A DNA stretch of 64,000 bases from Legionella bononiensis. GTDB taxonomy: Bacteria > Pseudomonadota > Gammaproteobacteria > Legionellales > Legionellaceae. A model generated the notes under the pieces. The model saw nothing but the letters and a program-made list of their open reading frames with translations. It searched no databases and was not told the DNA's origin. The position numbers were made by a program, and so were the translations under genes. The stretch is taken from NCBI RefSeq assembly GCF_016786215.1, contig NZ_JADOBG010000022.1:558001-622000 (forward strand), read 5' to 3'. Positions 45,818 through 56,000 of the stretch are shown here, piece by piece. How positions within the stretch are numbered: position 1 is the first letter of the stretch; the number at the start of each line of letters is the position of its first letter.

Positions 45818-48800
45818 TTAAGAGTGACGAGAGCGCTTTTGCGTTTGAGATAATTCTGATTCCTGTTCCTCGGAATCTTCTTCAGGACGATCGCGCTTTG
45901 CTCTGTCGTCGCTCACTGGAACTGAGGAGGAAGCAGCAGCCCCACTGGTTGCAGCAAAGAAACCGGATGTCGATGCCGTTGTAGTGACTGATAATTTTTG
46001 CGATTCGAGAAGCTGTGCAAAATCGACAAGACTCCACAGTCGAGTGACATGATAGGAGGCACCTTTTCTAGGCGCAATACGCTCTTTCAGATACGCCTCA
46101 TGGCATGGTTTCCATTCCATTTTATATTTTTCAGACAGTTTCTCTATAAACGTATTGAATTCCTGCTCAGAAATGTCCAGTCTACGAACAGTTTCTATCT
46201 GCTGATCACTTAATTCTTTCAAATCTACCAGCGCTTCCGCTATGCCACGGAGTTGCTGCAGGTTCTGAGGTGTGATTCGGGAAGAAAAATGCGCTCTTGC
46301 GAAGTCACGAAGTTCTGCATCAAGAAGCTCTGTTCCAAGTGCACGCATCAGGGGATGTGCAGTAATTGATTGAAAAATACGACGTAAGCCGCCTGAAAAA
46401 CAGCTGGGCTTGTCGCCTTCGAGATCATCGTATTGCTCCATAAACTCAGTACCGTCAAGGCGTTTTGCAGGACGTTTTTTATCCCAATTATGGGCGCGAT
46501 TGATGAGGGCAAGCTCAGTGATAAAATGAAACATCCGGCCATGGAGAGTATGTCCTTCAGTAGGTGCCGCCGTTGCGTCCGTTGCTGCTGCCCAAAGAAG
46601 AACGATCTCTTTGCTGTATCCTTCAAAGGAAGAATAACCCAATCCTGCCCGCGGATTATTCTCAGCAAATGACGCATTAACCGCCATCCATGGGTTGGGT
46701 TTTAGTATCCAGCGAAGCGCGGTATGCACAGTGTGTGTGTAATACGCCCTCAATGCGCTTGCGCGCGCCTCACCGGTAAGGTCAAGTCGCTGAAACGCAT
46801 CCCATGACAGTGGCAGGATCAGATCCTTGCCATTAAGAGTGATGCGAGCTGGTTTGGCTTCATAACATTTGCGCAGGTAATCACGCAGCTCTTCCAATAA
46901 CTGGTTTACTCTGATGGGATCTATTTTGTCCTCGCCTCCAAAAATCTTCTGCACGTAGTGTTTTTGAAGGCGGGATAAGCGACGTTTCTCCAAGGGTGTC
47001 AAGGCACGCAGGGACGATTCCCTATCCTGTGCTATGGCTCGTAAGTCCACATTGCCTGAAATGTCATCTGCATAAAAATTATGGGCTTGCGCCAATTCAT
47101 ACACCTGCGGTATTTCCATGAGCAGTTGAATCGCCCTCTGGTTTTCATGACGAATCGCTGCGCGCAAGAGCGCGTTTTCCTCATCGCGAACTACAGCATG
47201 TGCCTGGGCGGCCACACTGGGAATACGCAGTAAAAATTGCAGAAAATGTTGCGATGCGGGCCAGTTATGTCGAGTAAGTCCGATTGCCACTCGCAAAGCA
47301 AAAGCGGTGTTCGCCTCATCCAGCATAAAGACTTCGTTTGGATTACTCTCGGTTAAGGCTCTTGCTTCTGCTTGCCATACCTCACAACACTCGTACAAAA
47401 ATACCGGCAATACATCACCACACTCCGCCTGATGCAAGAGCGCCCAATCCATGAATGTCGGATGGTGCAGAAGATGCCACAATGTATCGGGATGTCTTTT
47501 GGCACAGCGGGTGAGGCGAAATTCACTAAAAATCTCAGCGTTGAATAACACCTCAAAATCGTCAATTCCGCAAAGGCATCGGAGTACGGTGTTCAAAAAC
47601 TCTGGCGTCATCGAGCGTTCCAGGTGCCGCAGGATTGATGTATCGCCATCTGCCGCAGCATCAATGTATTTATCGGCGATAACCTGGTCAGGAATCGGGG
47701 GATATCCCAGTTGCTTTAATCGTCTTTCCACATAATGCGCGGTTTCGGGATGTCGCATGGACCTAAAATAAGTACGATAATTATTACCCAAAATCGCGGC
47801 ACGGATTTGTGTACCAGACATGTAAGACTCAAGGTAACGCAAGGTATCAAACTTCCGCATATTAAGAGCATTTTGGTATACTTCATAGTGATTCGACTGC
47901 GGTGCTGCCTCCATGAAATCTGAAGGCATTATTTTAAACAAATGCTGGAGTGTTTCGATATGGCCATTTGTGGCAATTTCTTTGAATACACGAAAATCGT
48001 TTTTCTGAAGTACCTGCTTCATTTCATCAAGAGTCATGAAGCCTTCAACGAGCTCCTGGAATTCACAGTGATTGTAGCGAATAGCATATTCCCATTCTTC
48101 AAGGCGTTTACTCCGGATCGCTTCATCTATTTCTTCAGGGGTCACAAAGCCTTTAAGGTACTCAGCGAGTGCAATATCATTTGTTGATAGAGCTCTTAGG
48201 ATTGATACATACTTATTCGCTCTAAGTCGAAGACTAATTTCTTCACGCGATAGAAAGTGTTCTTCAAAGTATTTCGGGATTTCAATATTACCGCAGGATA
48301 TGGCACAATTGTATTTTTCGTAGTTATTTTTTCGAAGCACTTCCTGAATTTCTTCTTTATTAAGATATTGTTCTATGTGCTTGAGGTTTGAAAGGCAACC
48401 AGAACCTATTGCATAATGATATACGTTATAATCTCGTGCCCTTAACTGCTGCTTAATTTCATCAACAGACATATAGGTTTCGATGTACTCTGTAATGTGG
48501 ATTTTTTGACCACTCAAGGCTTCTTGATATGCTGACCATGAGTCTGCACTTAGAATACTGTAGATTTGTACCTTGGACATCTTTGATTCCAAGTGTTTGA
48601 GTATATTAATATCGTCCGTAAGGACAAAAGGGTTAAAGTCTCTGGATTGACAGGCCTCGAATACTTGTTCAGAGGTCATCCGGGATTCGAGGTGCTGCAC
48701 CATCTCCAAATGACCATTTCTGATGGCGCGGATATAAGGTGTGCAACCCTCGCCTTCATAGTTAGACATTGACATCGCTACATTTATTTGTTCCGCAGTC

Positions 48801-50104
48801 ATGCAACGTTCCAAATAGTGCAGGGTGGCCATATCACCCCGTTCTGCAGCCTGGCCATATACTCCGTAACCACCTACACTCAGCGCTTCTCTCCAAACAC
48901 GGTCTTCTAACCCTGTTTGTAACTGCTCGAGCGTCAGGACATCGCGCCTGTTCGCCGCGACTCGCACCAACTCATATTGGTTAGCTCGTAATGCAGCATG
49001 CTTTCGTCCATAGGGCATCAGTGGCTCCAGATACTGCATGGTAGCGACATGGCCGTTTAAAGCAGCTCCGCGATATGCTTGATAGTAATCTGCGACAACT
49101 GCAGCTGTGATCTGTTGTTTCGTCATGTGCGACTCAAGGTGCTGCAAGGTGTCGATACACCCTTTTGCGGCGGCCTTTCGATAGGCCTCAAAGTTATTTG
49201 CCAGAATCGCGATATTGACATCTTCAGGGCGCATTCGACCTTCCAGGTATCGCAAGGTATCCACATGTCCATTGGCAGCTGCTTTTCGGTACGCCTCAAA
49301 TTGATTGGTCTGAACCATACTTATGATTTGCTCTTCCGTCATCCATTGCTCAGCATATTCCAGGGTAGAGGTATGGCCGTTTGCCGCCGCTTGTAGCAGA
49401 GCGCCAAAGTCATCCGCTGTGAGCGCTTCACTCCTGTATGTCTGCGGCATCAGGGAATTCAGATGACGTATTGTCCCAATATGCCCATTTGATAACGCTT
49501 CTTTGAATGCCCGACAACTCTGGGCCAGTACAGCCACACGGCGGTTAATAGGGTGTTCGTGCTCTTCAAGATAGTGCAGAAAAGCCGTGTGACCATTTGC
49601 TGCTGCTTCGATATACACTGCAAAATCATTGGATTCAATCGCGATCCACCACTGTTCGGGTGTTAAGCACTGTTCCATAAACTGCATGAAAGAATGATTA
49701 TCGTATCGTGCAGCAATGACACATCCTTGAGTCCAAAAGTGTTGCAAGACTCGTGGATGGATGTTGACATCAGGGTGCTTGATATAGCTCTCCAGAATGT
49801 CTGTTCGTCCCGCTACTAACAACGCCTTGAGCATTGATTCCAAATACTTTTTTTTAACATTCAAGAGCACAGGTAACAATTCTTCAAGTGATGCCTCTTT
49901 ATGCCCTACCAACATACACAACATGGCTTTATAAGGTTTGTACGATTTATTCACATATCGTAAAAATCTGCCAAAATCGAAATTCATGTACTTTAATTCT
50001 GAACTACTTGCTTGATAATTAAATTCTTTTTCCCATATCTTCCAGGGAATTCGGTGTGCTATAGGGTGAGTGGCAAGTTGCGCAGGAGTTTCCAAATGAG
50101 GCAT
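45818..50104 (-). CDS. Giant protein with about twenty 36-residue helical repeats, effector candidate
   Basis: This 1428-residue protein has an ankyrin-like but non-canonical repeat array from about residue 128 to 850. Consensus units are about 36 residues with YxxAAxNGHxxTLxYLExxMTxEQI and a final AxxANNF. The spacing differs from the 33 residues of true ankyrin repeats and there is no TPLH motif. A non-repeat C-terminal third follows, with CFSGGLRRIFQS and a charged terminus. The last 30 residues hold a glutamate-rich patch (EEDSEEQESE) and basic KRSR, which fits the E-block type of Dot/Icm signal. AAGG lies 6 nt before the ATG and a strong promoter precedes it. Confidence 0.85.
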   Translation of the reverse strand: MPHLETPAQLATHPIAHRIPWKIWEKEFNYQASSSELKYMNFDFGRFLRYVNKSYKPYKAMLCMLVGHKEASLEELLPVLLNVKKKYLESMLKALLVAGRTDILESYIKHPDVNIHPRVLQHFWTQGCVIAARYDNHSFMQFMEQCLTPEQWWIAIESNDFAVYIEAAANGHTAFLHYLEEHEHPINRRVAVLAQSCRAFKEALSNGHIGTIRHLNSLMPQTYRSEALTADDFGALLQAAANGHTSTLEYAEQWMTEEQIISMVQTNQFEAYRKAAANGHVDTLRYLEGRMRPEDVNIAILANNFEAYRKAAAKGCIDTLQHLESHMTKQQITAAVVADYYQAYRGAALNGHVATMQYLEPLMPYGRKHAALRANQYELVRVAANRRDVLTLEQLQTGLEDRVWREALSVGGYGVYGQAAERGDMATLHYLERCMTAEQINVAMSMSNYEGEGCTPYIRAIRNGHLEMVQHLESRMTSEQVFEACQSRDFNPFVLTDDINILKHLESKMSKVQIYSILSADSWSAYQEALSGQKIHITEYIETYMSVDEIKQQLRARDYNVYHYAIGSGCLSNLKHIEQYLNKEEIQEVLRKNNYEKYNCAISCGNIEIPKYFEEHFLSREEISLRLRANKYVSILRALSTNDIALAEYLKGFVTPEEIDEAIRSKRLEEWEYAIRYNHCEFQELVEGFMTLDEMKQVLQKNDFRVFKEIATNGHIETLQHLFKIMPSDFMEAAPQSNHYEVYQNALNMRKFDTLRYLESYMSGTQIRAAILGNNYRTYFRSMRHPETAHYVERRLKQLGYPPIPDQVIADKYIDAAADGDTSILRHLERSMTPEFLNTVLRCLCGIDDFEVLFNAEIFSEFRLTRCAKRHPDTLWHLLHHPTFMDWALLHQAECGDVLPVFLYECCEVWQAEARALTESNPNEVFMLDEANTAFALRVAIGLTRHNWPASQHFLQFLLRIPSVAAQAHAVVRDEENALLRAAIRHENQRAIQLLMEIPQVYELAQAHNFYADDISGNVDLRAIAQDRESSLRALTPLEKRRLSRLQKHYVQKIFGGEDKIDPIRVNQLLEELRDYLRKCYEAKPARITLNGKDLILPLSWDAFQRLDLTGEARASALRAYYTHTVHTALRWILKPNPWMAVNASFAENNPRAGLGYSSFEGYSKEIVLLWAAATDATAAPTEGHTLHGRMFHFITELALINRAHNWDKKRPAKRLDGTEFMEQYDDLEGDKPSCFSGGLRRIFQSITAHPLMRALGTELLDAELRDFARAHFSSRITPQNLQQLRGIAEALVDLKELSDQQIETVRRLDISEQEFNTFIEKLSEKYKMEWKPCHEAYLKERIAPRKGASYHVTRLWSLVDFAQLLESQKLSVTTTASTSGFFAATSGAAASSSVPVSDDRAKRDRPEEDSEEQESELSQTQKRSRHS

Positions 50105-50142
50105 GCTGACCTTCTTAGTATCTATATGGTAAAAAGATGATC

Positions 50143-50171
50143 ATTATAAGTTAATGTAAATCATTTGACAA
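50143..50171 (-). promoter_or_regulatory. Strong sigma-70 promoter for the giant repeat-protein gene
   Basis: On the minus strand TTGTCA (50171-50166) and a perfect TATAAT (50148-50143) are separated by exactly 17 bp. The -10 ends 38 bp before the start codon, giving a leader of about 30 nt. Confidence 0.7.
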
Positions 50172-50361
50172 CGTTAATCACCAATACCCACCAATGTTTT
50201 GAAGAAATGCACAAAGGACATACAAACCGAGGCTTGCCAATTTATAAGAGTTATTGCTTTAAAAGGCACTCCAAAAGGAATGAAGAGTCAGGACTTGCTC
50301 AATAGCGACGCGCCCGTAATGAAACATCTTATCTCAAAGCCAACCCGTTTATTTAGCAGAC

Positions 50362-50814
50362 TCAGCAAGATACCACGCAAGATTGACAGGAAAAAGCCTC
50401 AGCTTGCCCACCCATAAACTCACCAAAATAATAAGCCCAAGTTTTGCAAATTCGGTCGAGACTGATCACTTTGGTCCAGGTATTGTATTCATTCAATTTA
50501 TGATTATGACGTTTAAACACCAGGCTAAATGCTTCCCGCATGTATTCTGAATCAGACCAGGCAATAAGAGGAAGATTGGGATATTTTTGCATCAGGATGT
50601 CGGCAAGCTCAGGTCCATTGCAGCATTGGTCATCAGAGGTTACACCTAAATCCCCATCAATGACTACCATATCCGGTGAGTTACTATTAATCACTGATAA
50701 AGCGGCCTGGCTATTATTCACAATAGTCACAGATACCTGCGTCACCACTGACTCCAACAAACGACGTAAACAAAATGCATTAAACGCACTGTCCTCGACA
50801 ATTAATACTCGCAT
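50362..50814 (-). CDS. Stand-alone receiver-domain protein
   Basis: This 150-residue protein is a CheY-like receiver: VLIVEDS acidic pocket (Glu7/Asp8), phospho-acceptor Asp in MVVIDGDLG (Asp53) and LIAWSDSE near the switch Ser/Thr. There is no output domain. The conserved late Lys is not obvious, so phosphorylation may be weak or atypical. The C-terminus ends CQSCVVSC with three Cys in eight residues. It sits just upstream of the nucleotidase gene's 3' end, on the same strand; no histidine kinase is nearby. Confidence 0.8.
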   Translation of the reverse strand: MRVLIVEDSAFNAFCLRRLLESVVTQVSVTIVNNSQAALSVINSNSPDMVVIDGDLGVTSDDQCCNGPELADILMQKYPNLPLIAWSDSEYMREAFSLVFKRHNHKLNEYNTWTKVISLDRICKTWAYYFGEFMGGQAEAFSCQSCVVSC

Positions 50815-50881
50815 CTCGGCTCCCTAAGACTCACAAAATGAGTATAAAGGGTAAACCTTAAGAAAAACTTAAGAATTAAAA

Positions 50882-52261
50882 TTAAATCTCGATATCATGA
50901 GCCAATAATCGTCGGTTTGCCCGGAAATAAGTAATTGGTGAATGCTCCAGAAAATCCGCTAACTTTTCCATATAAATACAGGCGAATCGATCCACCTGAT
51001 AAGCAAAATAACTTTCTTCTGCTCCAGCACGGAATACTCTTTCCCACTTGGGATTATAAAACCTACTTTGCTCTTGTAATAATTTGCTAATGTGTAAATC
51101 AATGGCAGAAATTTCAAGCTGCAAATCATGAATTTGATTGTCGTATTTCTCGGATGCCTCATCAATGCTCAGAGTACAAATATTGACGTAACGTTGTTCC
51201 AGATTTTTTTTAACATTCATGGATTCGACTATTTTTCTCTCAATAGGTAAGGCTTTTAATTGCGCGGCAATCTCTTCACCTAACTCTTCAACTACCAAAG
51301 CGGTACGCCAGTTACAATCCTTTTTCAATCGTAAAATATCGCCATAGATATGATCACCGATATAAAGAATCTCATCACCGCTAACGCTCAAATTTTCGGT
51401 AAACTTTTTAGCATTTCCGCCTTGATATATTCCAGGAACTATAGCCCCAGACACATTAGTCATCGTGCCATTTTCAGGATTAACGGATAAAAAGCGTAAG
51501 TTATCATAAAAAAACCGAGGTTTATTGGCTAAAGTAATAACGTATTCAAATAAATCGTGCCAGGTTTCTCCTTTATTCAAAAAAGGAGTAATCGCATAAT
51601 CCAATAACAATTTGGTGTAGGAGTATTCCGAATTGGTCAAAATAAAAATCTTTTTTCCATGACGAATAAAATGCTTTAACCCCTCAACGACCGCTTTTTC
51701 TTTTATAACGTATTTATTTAAATCTTTAATAATAATATTTTTTAAACTGCCATCCGAATGAACTTTATCGACACAATATTGGACATCCAGGGCTATGGTT
51801 TGATAATTGGGCATTTCATCTGGAAACGCATCTTTTAAATCCACCAGCTGACCATATAAAACACAGAAAGCAATCGAAAATGAAGTATCAATTGCCATGT
51901 AATTTGGATCACTTAAATCTACATAAGTACTTCTGTAGAATTTTTGCTGTTCATTATAATTTATTAATTTGGTTCCATGATAACTTTGTCTTATGGCACC
52001 ATAACGACTTAACTTTAAAATGTTGCCGTTTTTACTGTCGATAACCAAACCACGTATGGCATCATGATAATTAAATTGTAAATTTTTGATGGCTTCAGGA
52101 TATTGTTTCAAATCAACCAATCGTTCTTTAATCAGTTGATACACCAGGGCTTCAAAACTCTCTGAATTATAACGAATTAAGGTATGGTCCATATCCAGAC
52201 CAATCAATTTAATTTTTTTCATGTTTATAATTCGATTTACAAAAACCTTATGTGCATCCAT
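50882..52261 (-). CDS. Cytosolic IMP/GMP-specific 5'-nucleotidase (cN-II family)
   Basis: This 459-residue HAD-superfamily enzyme has the nucleophile motif LDMDHTL (Asp23/Asp25), a later TNSEYSY motif II and the acidic YIGDHIYGDIL motif. It resembles, from memory, L. pneumophila lpg0095, a crystallised cN-II that removes phosphate from IMP and GMP. A helical cap and long C-terminal helix precede the stop. The ATG at 52261 has AGG upstream; a TTG at 52270 is also in frame. It is the last-but-one gene of a minus-strand block with rpiA, rlmB and rnr. Confidence 0.92.
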   Translation of the reverse strand: MDAHKVFVNRIINMKKIKLIGLDMDHTLIRYNSESFEALVYQLIKERLVDLKQYPEAIKNLQFNYHDAIRGLVIDSKNGNILKLSRYGAIRQSYHGTKLINYNEQQKFYRSTYVDLSDPNYMAIDTSFSIAFCVLYGQLVDLKDAFPDEMPNYQTIALDVQYCVDKVHSDGSLKNIIIKDLNKYVIKEKAVVEGLKHFIRHGKKIFILTNSEYSYTKLLLDYAITPFLNKGETWHDLFEYVITLANKPRFFYDNLRFLSVNPENGTMTNVSGAIVPGIYQGGNAKKFTENLSVSGDEILYIGDHIYGDILRLKKDCNWRTALVVEELGEEIAAQLKALPIERKIVESMNVKKNLEQRYVNICTLSIDEASEKYDNQIHDLQLEISAIDLHISKLLQEQSRFYNPKWERVFRAGAEESYFAYQVDRFACIYMEKLADFLEHSPITYFRANRRLLAHDIEI

Positions 52262-52308
52262 CTGTTTCAAAACCTATAAAATGAGTCTTTTAATTAATGT
52301 ATTCCTGC

Positions 52309-52959
52309 TTATTTCAAGCTCGTAACATCGTCTGCTGAAGCAACCAGAATTTTATCTGCCAGGCGATGGGCAAACAATCCGTTCTCAACTACTCCCGGTA
52401 TCTGGTTAATACTGTCTTCCAGTGCCATGGGTGTAGTAATGGTTAAATTAAATACATCGAGAATAATATTCCCATTATCCGTCACGAACCCTTCTCTGTA
52501 TTCAGGATCCCCACCTAATTTAACGAGTTGTCTGGCAACAAAACTGCGCGCCATAGGAATCACTTCAACTGCGACTGGGAACGCGCCTAAATGAGTCACC
52601 ACTTTAGATTCATCCACGATACATACAAATTTTTGTGCTACATTGGCAACAATTTTCTCACGAGTAAGAGCACCACCGCCGCCTTTAATCATTTCTCCGC
52701 GCTCATTCACTTCATCGGCTCCATCAATGTAAATCGGTAATTCATGTACCGCATTGAGATCGATCACGGGAATACCGGCAGCACGTAATAAAGACTCAGT
52801 TGCTTTAGAACTTGCAACACAGGCGTCAATTCTGTGTTTGATAGACGCCAGTTCCTTTATAAAGAAATTGACAGTAGATCCAGTACCCACTCCAACTACC
52901 ATGTCGTCTTCGATAAAATCCATGGCTGCTTTTGCTGCTCTGATTTTCAATTCACTCAT
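52309..52959 (-). CDS. rpiA: Ribose-5-phosphate isomerase A
   Basis: This 216-residue enzyme interconverts ribose-5-P and ribulose-5-P. Motifs are [20 protein letters not shown] and [12 protein letters not shown] with the catalytic Glu/Lys/Asp set. The ATG at 52959 lies one base into the rlmB stop region; a GTG in frame just before is less likely. Confidence 0.96.
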   Translation of the reverse strand: MSELKIRAAKAAMDFIEDDMVVGVGTGSTVNFFIKELASIKHRIDACVASSKATESLLRAAGIPVIDLNAVHELPIYIDGADEVNERGEMIKGGGGALTREKIVANVAQKFVCIVDESKVVTHLGAFPVAVEVIPMARSFVARQLVKLGGDPEYREGFVTDNGNIILDVFNLTITTPMALEDSINQIPGVVENGLFAHRLADKILVASADDVTSLK

Positions 52960-53708
52960 CACACACTGCCTTTTTGTCTTTGCCTGATTACTTCATATAA
53001 TGAAACACCGGTAGCCACTGATACATTCAAACTTTCTACCGCTCCTGCCATAGGTAATGAAAACAGGCCATCACAGTGTTCGCGAGTCAAGCGCCTCAAT
53101 CCTTCTCCCTCCGCTCCAAGAGCTATCGCCACTGTACCGGTACAATCTATTTGATACAGTGAACAATCTGCTTCACCGGCTGCGCCATAGATCCAGACAC
53201 CTTGCTCTTTTAGAATGTCCATGGCTCTTGCCAGGTTCGTTACACGCACCAAGGGAACGGACTCTGCGGCACCACATGCTACCTTGCTGACTACAGGTGT
53301 AATGCTGGCGCTTTTATCCTTTGGGATCACGACAAAGTCGACACCAGTCGCGTCTGCGGAACGTAAACAGGCGCCTAAATTATGGGGATCAGTCACTCCA
53401 TCCAATATCAATATTAGGCCCGGTTTTTTACTGGCCTCTAATAAAGTAATTAAATCTGATTCACCATATTCCGGCAATGGACGAGCTGAAGCGACAACTC
53501 CTTGATGGGTAAACTCTGCAAAACGCTGATTCATCTTCTGCGCGCTTAATTTTTCAATACTTACTTGTGCCTGTTCTGCCTTATCCAATACATCTTGCAA
53601 TCTTTTATCAATTCTATCTTGACTGACAAAGAGCTTATTAATCACTCGATGGGGATTAGCCAATAAAGCAGTAACCGCATGAACCCCATATACAAACTGC
53701 TCACTCAT
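52959..53708 (-). CDS. rlmB: 23S rRNA 2'-O-methyltransferase RlmB (Gm2251)
   Basis: This 249-residue SPOUT enzyme has the knotted AdoMet-binding C-terminus [12 protein letters not shown] and [16 protein letters not shown], and the N-terminal [10 protein letters not shown]. The ATG at 53708 overlaps the rnr stop (ATGAGTGA), so translation is coupled; an upstream in-frame ATG at 53741 lies inside rnr and is less fitting. Confidence 0.94.
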   Translation of the reverse strand: MSEQFVYGVHAVTALLANPHRVINKLFVSQDRIDKRLQDVLDKAEQAQVSIEKLSAQKMNQRFAEFTHQGVVASARPLPEYGESDLITLLEASKKPGLILILDGVTDPHNLGACLRSADATGVDFVVIPKDKSASITPVVSKVACGAAESVPLVRVTNLARAMDILKEQGVWIYGAAGEADCSLYQIDCTGTVAIALGAEGEGLRRLTREHCDGLFSLPMAGAVESLNVSVATGVSLYEVIRQRQKGSV

Positions 53709-55881
53709 TGCTAACTTCATCCTCTGCAGGCTCAAAATCAATTTTACGTTCGTCTAAATCAACGCGCGCCACCAATACCGTCATTTTGTCACCCAAACGA
53801 TAGACCTGGCCGCTACGCGCTCCAATTAAACGATGTTTTACTGAATCAAAGGTATAATAATCATTTTTTAACGAGGTTACATGCACCAGGCCCTCGACAT
53901 AAATTTCATCAAGTTCAACAAAGATACCAAAACTGGTGACTGCGGAAATTCTCCCTTTGAATACCTGTCCCAATTTATCCTGCATGTATTCGCATTTCAG
54001 CCAGGTCACAACTTCTCGTGTTGCTTCATCTGCACGACGCTCGGTCATTGAAGAGTGTTTGCCTAAACGATTCATATCCTCATGAGTATAACTAAACTCA
54101 TAAACAGGATGATTATCCAATAAATGGCCAATTGCTCTATGAATCAATAAATCAGGAAATCGCCTAATGGGTGAAGTAAAATGAGTATACGCCGAATAAG
54201 CCAAACCAAAATGACCTTCATTCGCCTCAACATATTGAGCCTGCTTTAATGAGCGAAGCATGACTGTTTCGATCAAATGCTTTTCAGGCCGGTCACCAAT
54301 CATACTCATGGTGCGCTGAAAATCTTTTGGTGTAGGTTTTCGACCCCCACCCAACTGCAGTCCCATCTCACCTAAAAATTGGCGCAGAGCCGTTATTTTA
54401 TCTTCTTCGGGAGCCGCGTGAACACGATACAGAGTAGGTATTTCTGCTTTTTCCAGGAATCGGGCAGTAGCAACATTGGCGGCTAACATGCATTCTTCTA
54501 TTAATTTATGCGCGTCATTACGAATGACAGGAACGATGCATTTAATTTTTTTATGTTCATCAAATTCTATTCGGGTTTCAGTAGTCTCAAAATCCATCGC
54601 GCCGCGCAATTTTCGCGTCGTTAATAAAATCTGATATAACTCATAAAGAGAGTCAAGAACAGGCCACAAATGTTGATGTTTTTCATCTGTTTTCTGCTGT
54701 TCGAGCCATAACCCAACCTGGGTATAGGTTAATCGAGCCTGGGAATGAATGACGGCACGATAAAAACGGGAACGTGATATTTTGCCATCCATACTTATGG
54801 ACATCTCGGCAACCATACACAATCTGTCCACATGAGGATTCAATGAACACAAGCCATTGGAGAGCGCTTCTGGCAACATGGGCACAACTTTGCCAGGAAA
54901 ATACACGGAATTACCGCGTCTTGACGCTTCTTTATCCAGTGCAGAATCCTGGGCGACATAATTACTCACATCAGCGATTGCCACATACAATTGAAATCCG
55001 CCTTTGGGCTTTTTATAACAATATACGGCATCATCAAAATCTTTAGCGTCTTCACCATCAATAGTAACAAAAGGCAGTGATCTCAAATCAGTCCGATTCT
55101 TGAGTTGACTTTCTGTAACCTGTTGCGGAATTTTTGCTACTTCGGCCAAGACATCATCTGGCCATTCAAATGGAATACCATGAGCATGAATTGCAACCTG
55201 AATTTCCATGCCCGGAGCCATATGCTCGCCTAAAACATGAATGACTTTACCAATTGCCTGTGCCCGTTTATTGGGAAAAGCAATTAATTCGACTAATACC
55301 ATTTGACCGTTTTTCGCACCACTGGCAAATTCTAGCGGGATGGAAATATCCTGAGTCAAACGTTTACTGTCAGGCAGAACAAAACTCACACCATGATCCG
55401 TGAAAAATCGACCGACTACTGTAGCATTGGCATGCTCAAGTACTTCATGAATTTTACCCTCAGGCCTGCCTCGTCGATCGACTCCGGCCTGGTATGCAAG
55501 CACCACATCACCATGCATTACGGTCCGCATTTCTTTAGCGGAAAGCACCATGTCTTCCCCGCCCTCATCAGGAACAAAAAACCCAAATCCATCAGGATGT
55601 CCTTGAACTGTTCCACGGCGTAGATTGATTTTTTGCAACAGACAAAACCGTCCTCGTCTGTCCTGCATTATTTGCCCGTCACGTAACATTGCTTTCAATC
55701 GAAAACCAAGGGATTCCTGCTTGCTTTCCTCATTCAGATGCAATTTATCAAATAACTGATTTCGCGACATGGGTCGACCATACTCATCAAGAACTTCCAT
55801 AATGAATTCTCGACTCGGTATAGGATCGGCATACTTTTCACTTTCCCGCTTATAAAAAGGATCTTTAGATTTTTTACTCAC
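53701..55881 (-). CDS. rnr: Ribonuclease R
   Basis: This 726-residue 3'-5' exoribonuclease has a winged-helix N-terminus, cold-shock domains, the RNB catalytic core with DGEDAKDFDDAV (metal-binding Asp residues) and a C-terminal S1 domain (GQVFKGRISAVTSFGIFVEL). It is shorter than the 813-residue E. coli enzyme mainly at the basic C-terminal tail. It degrades structured RNA and helps ribosome quality control. Confidence 0.95.
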   Translation of the reverse strand: MSKKSKDPFYKRESEKYADPIPSREFIMEVLDEYGRPMSRNQLFDKLHLNEESKQESLGFRLKAMLRDGQIMQDRRGRFCLLQKINLRRGTVQGHPDGFGFFVPDEGGEDMVLSAKEMRTVMHGDVVLAYQAGVDRRGRPEGKIHEVLEHANATVVGRFFTDHGVSFVLPDSKRLTQDISIPLEFASGAKNGQMVLVELIAFPNKRAQAIGKVIHVLGEHMAPGMEIQVAIHAHGIPFEWPDDVLAEVAKIPQQVTESQLKNRTDLRSLPFVTIDGEDAKDFDDAVYCYKKPKGGFQLYVAIADVSNYVAQDSALDKEASRRGNSVYFPGKVVPMLPEALSNGLCSLNPHVDRLCMVAEMSISMDGKISRSRFYRAVIHSQARLTYTQVGLWLEQQKTDEKHQHLWPVLDSLYELYQILLTTRKLRGAMDFETTETRIEFDEHKKIKCIVPVIRNDAHKLIEECMLAANVATARFLEKAEIPTLYRVHAAPEEDKITALRQFLGEMGLQLGGGRKPTPKDFQRTMSMIGDRPEKHLIETVMLRSLKQAQYVEANEGHFGLAYSAYTHFTSPIRRFPDLLIHRAIGHLLDNHPVYEFSYTHEDMNRLGKHSSMTERRADEATREVVTWLKCEYMQDKLGQVFKGRISAVTSFGIFVELDEIYVEGLVHVTSLKNDYYTFDSVKHRLIGARSGQVYRLGDKMTVLVARVDLDERKIDFEPAEDEVSNE

Positions 55882-56000
55882 CTTTCACCACTTATATATT
55901 TTATTGTCATAATTAGTACTTAAACACAGTTTAGTCTGTTCTACCACTTATCTATTTAACTAGCAAGAACAGTGCCTTTTATAGGTGAAAGGTTTGCCTT

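Noticed and set aside
45818..50104. Canonical ankyrin repeat annotation
   Set aside because: The 36-residue period and the lack of TPLH turns make this an ankyrin-like rather than true ankyrin array.
50362..50385. CaaX prenylation motif at the receiver protein's C-terminus
   Set aside because: The Cys is at the fifth, not fourth, position from the end, and the last residue is Cys.
50199..50417. 72-residue basic open frame on the + strand
   Set aside because: It begins in the gap but overlaps the receiver gene's end, has no convincing ribosome site and resembles no family. Kept out as a gene.
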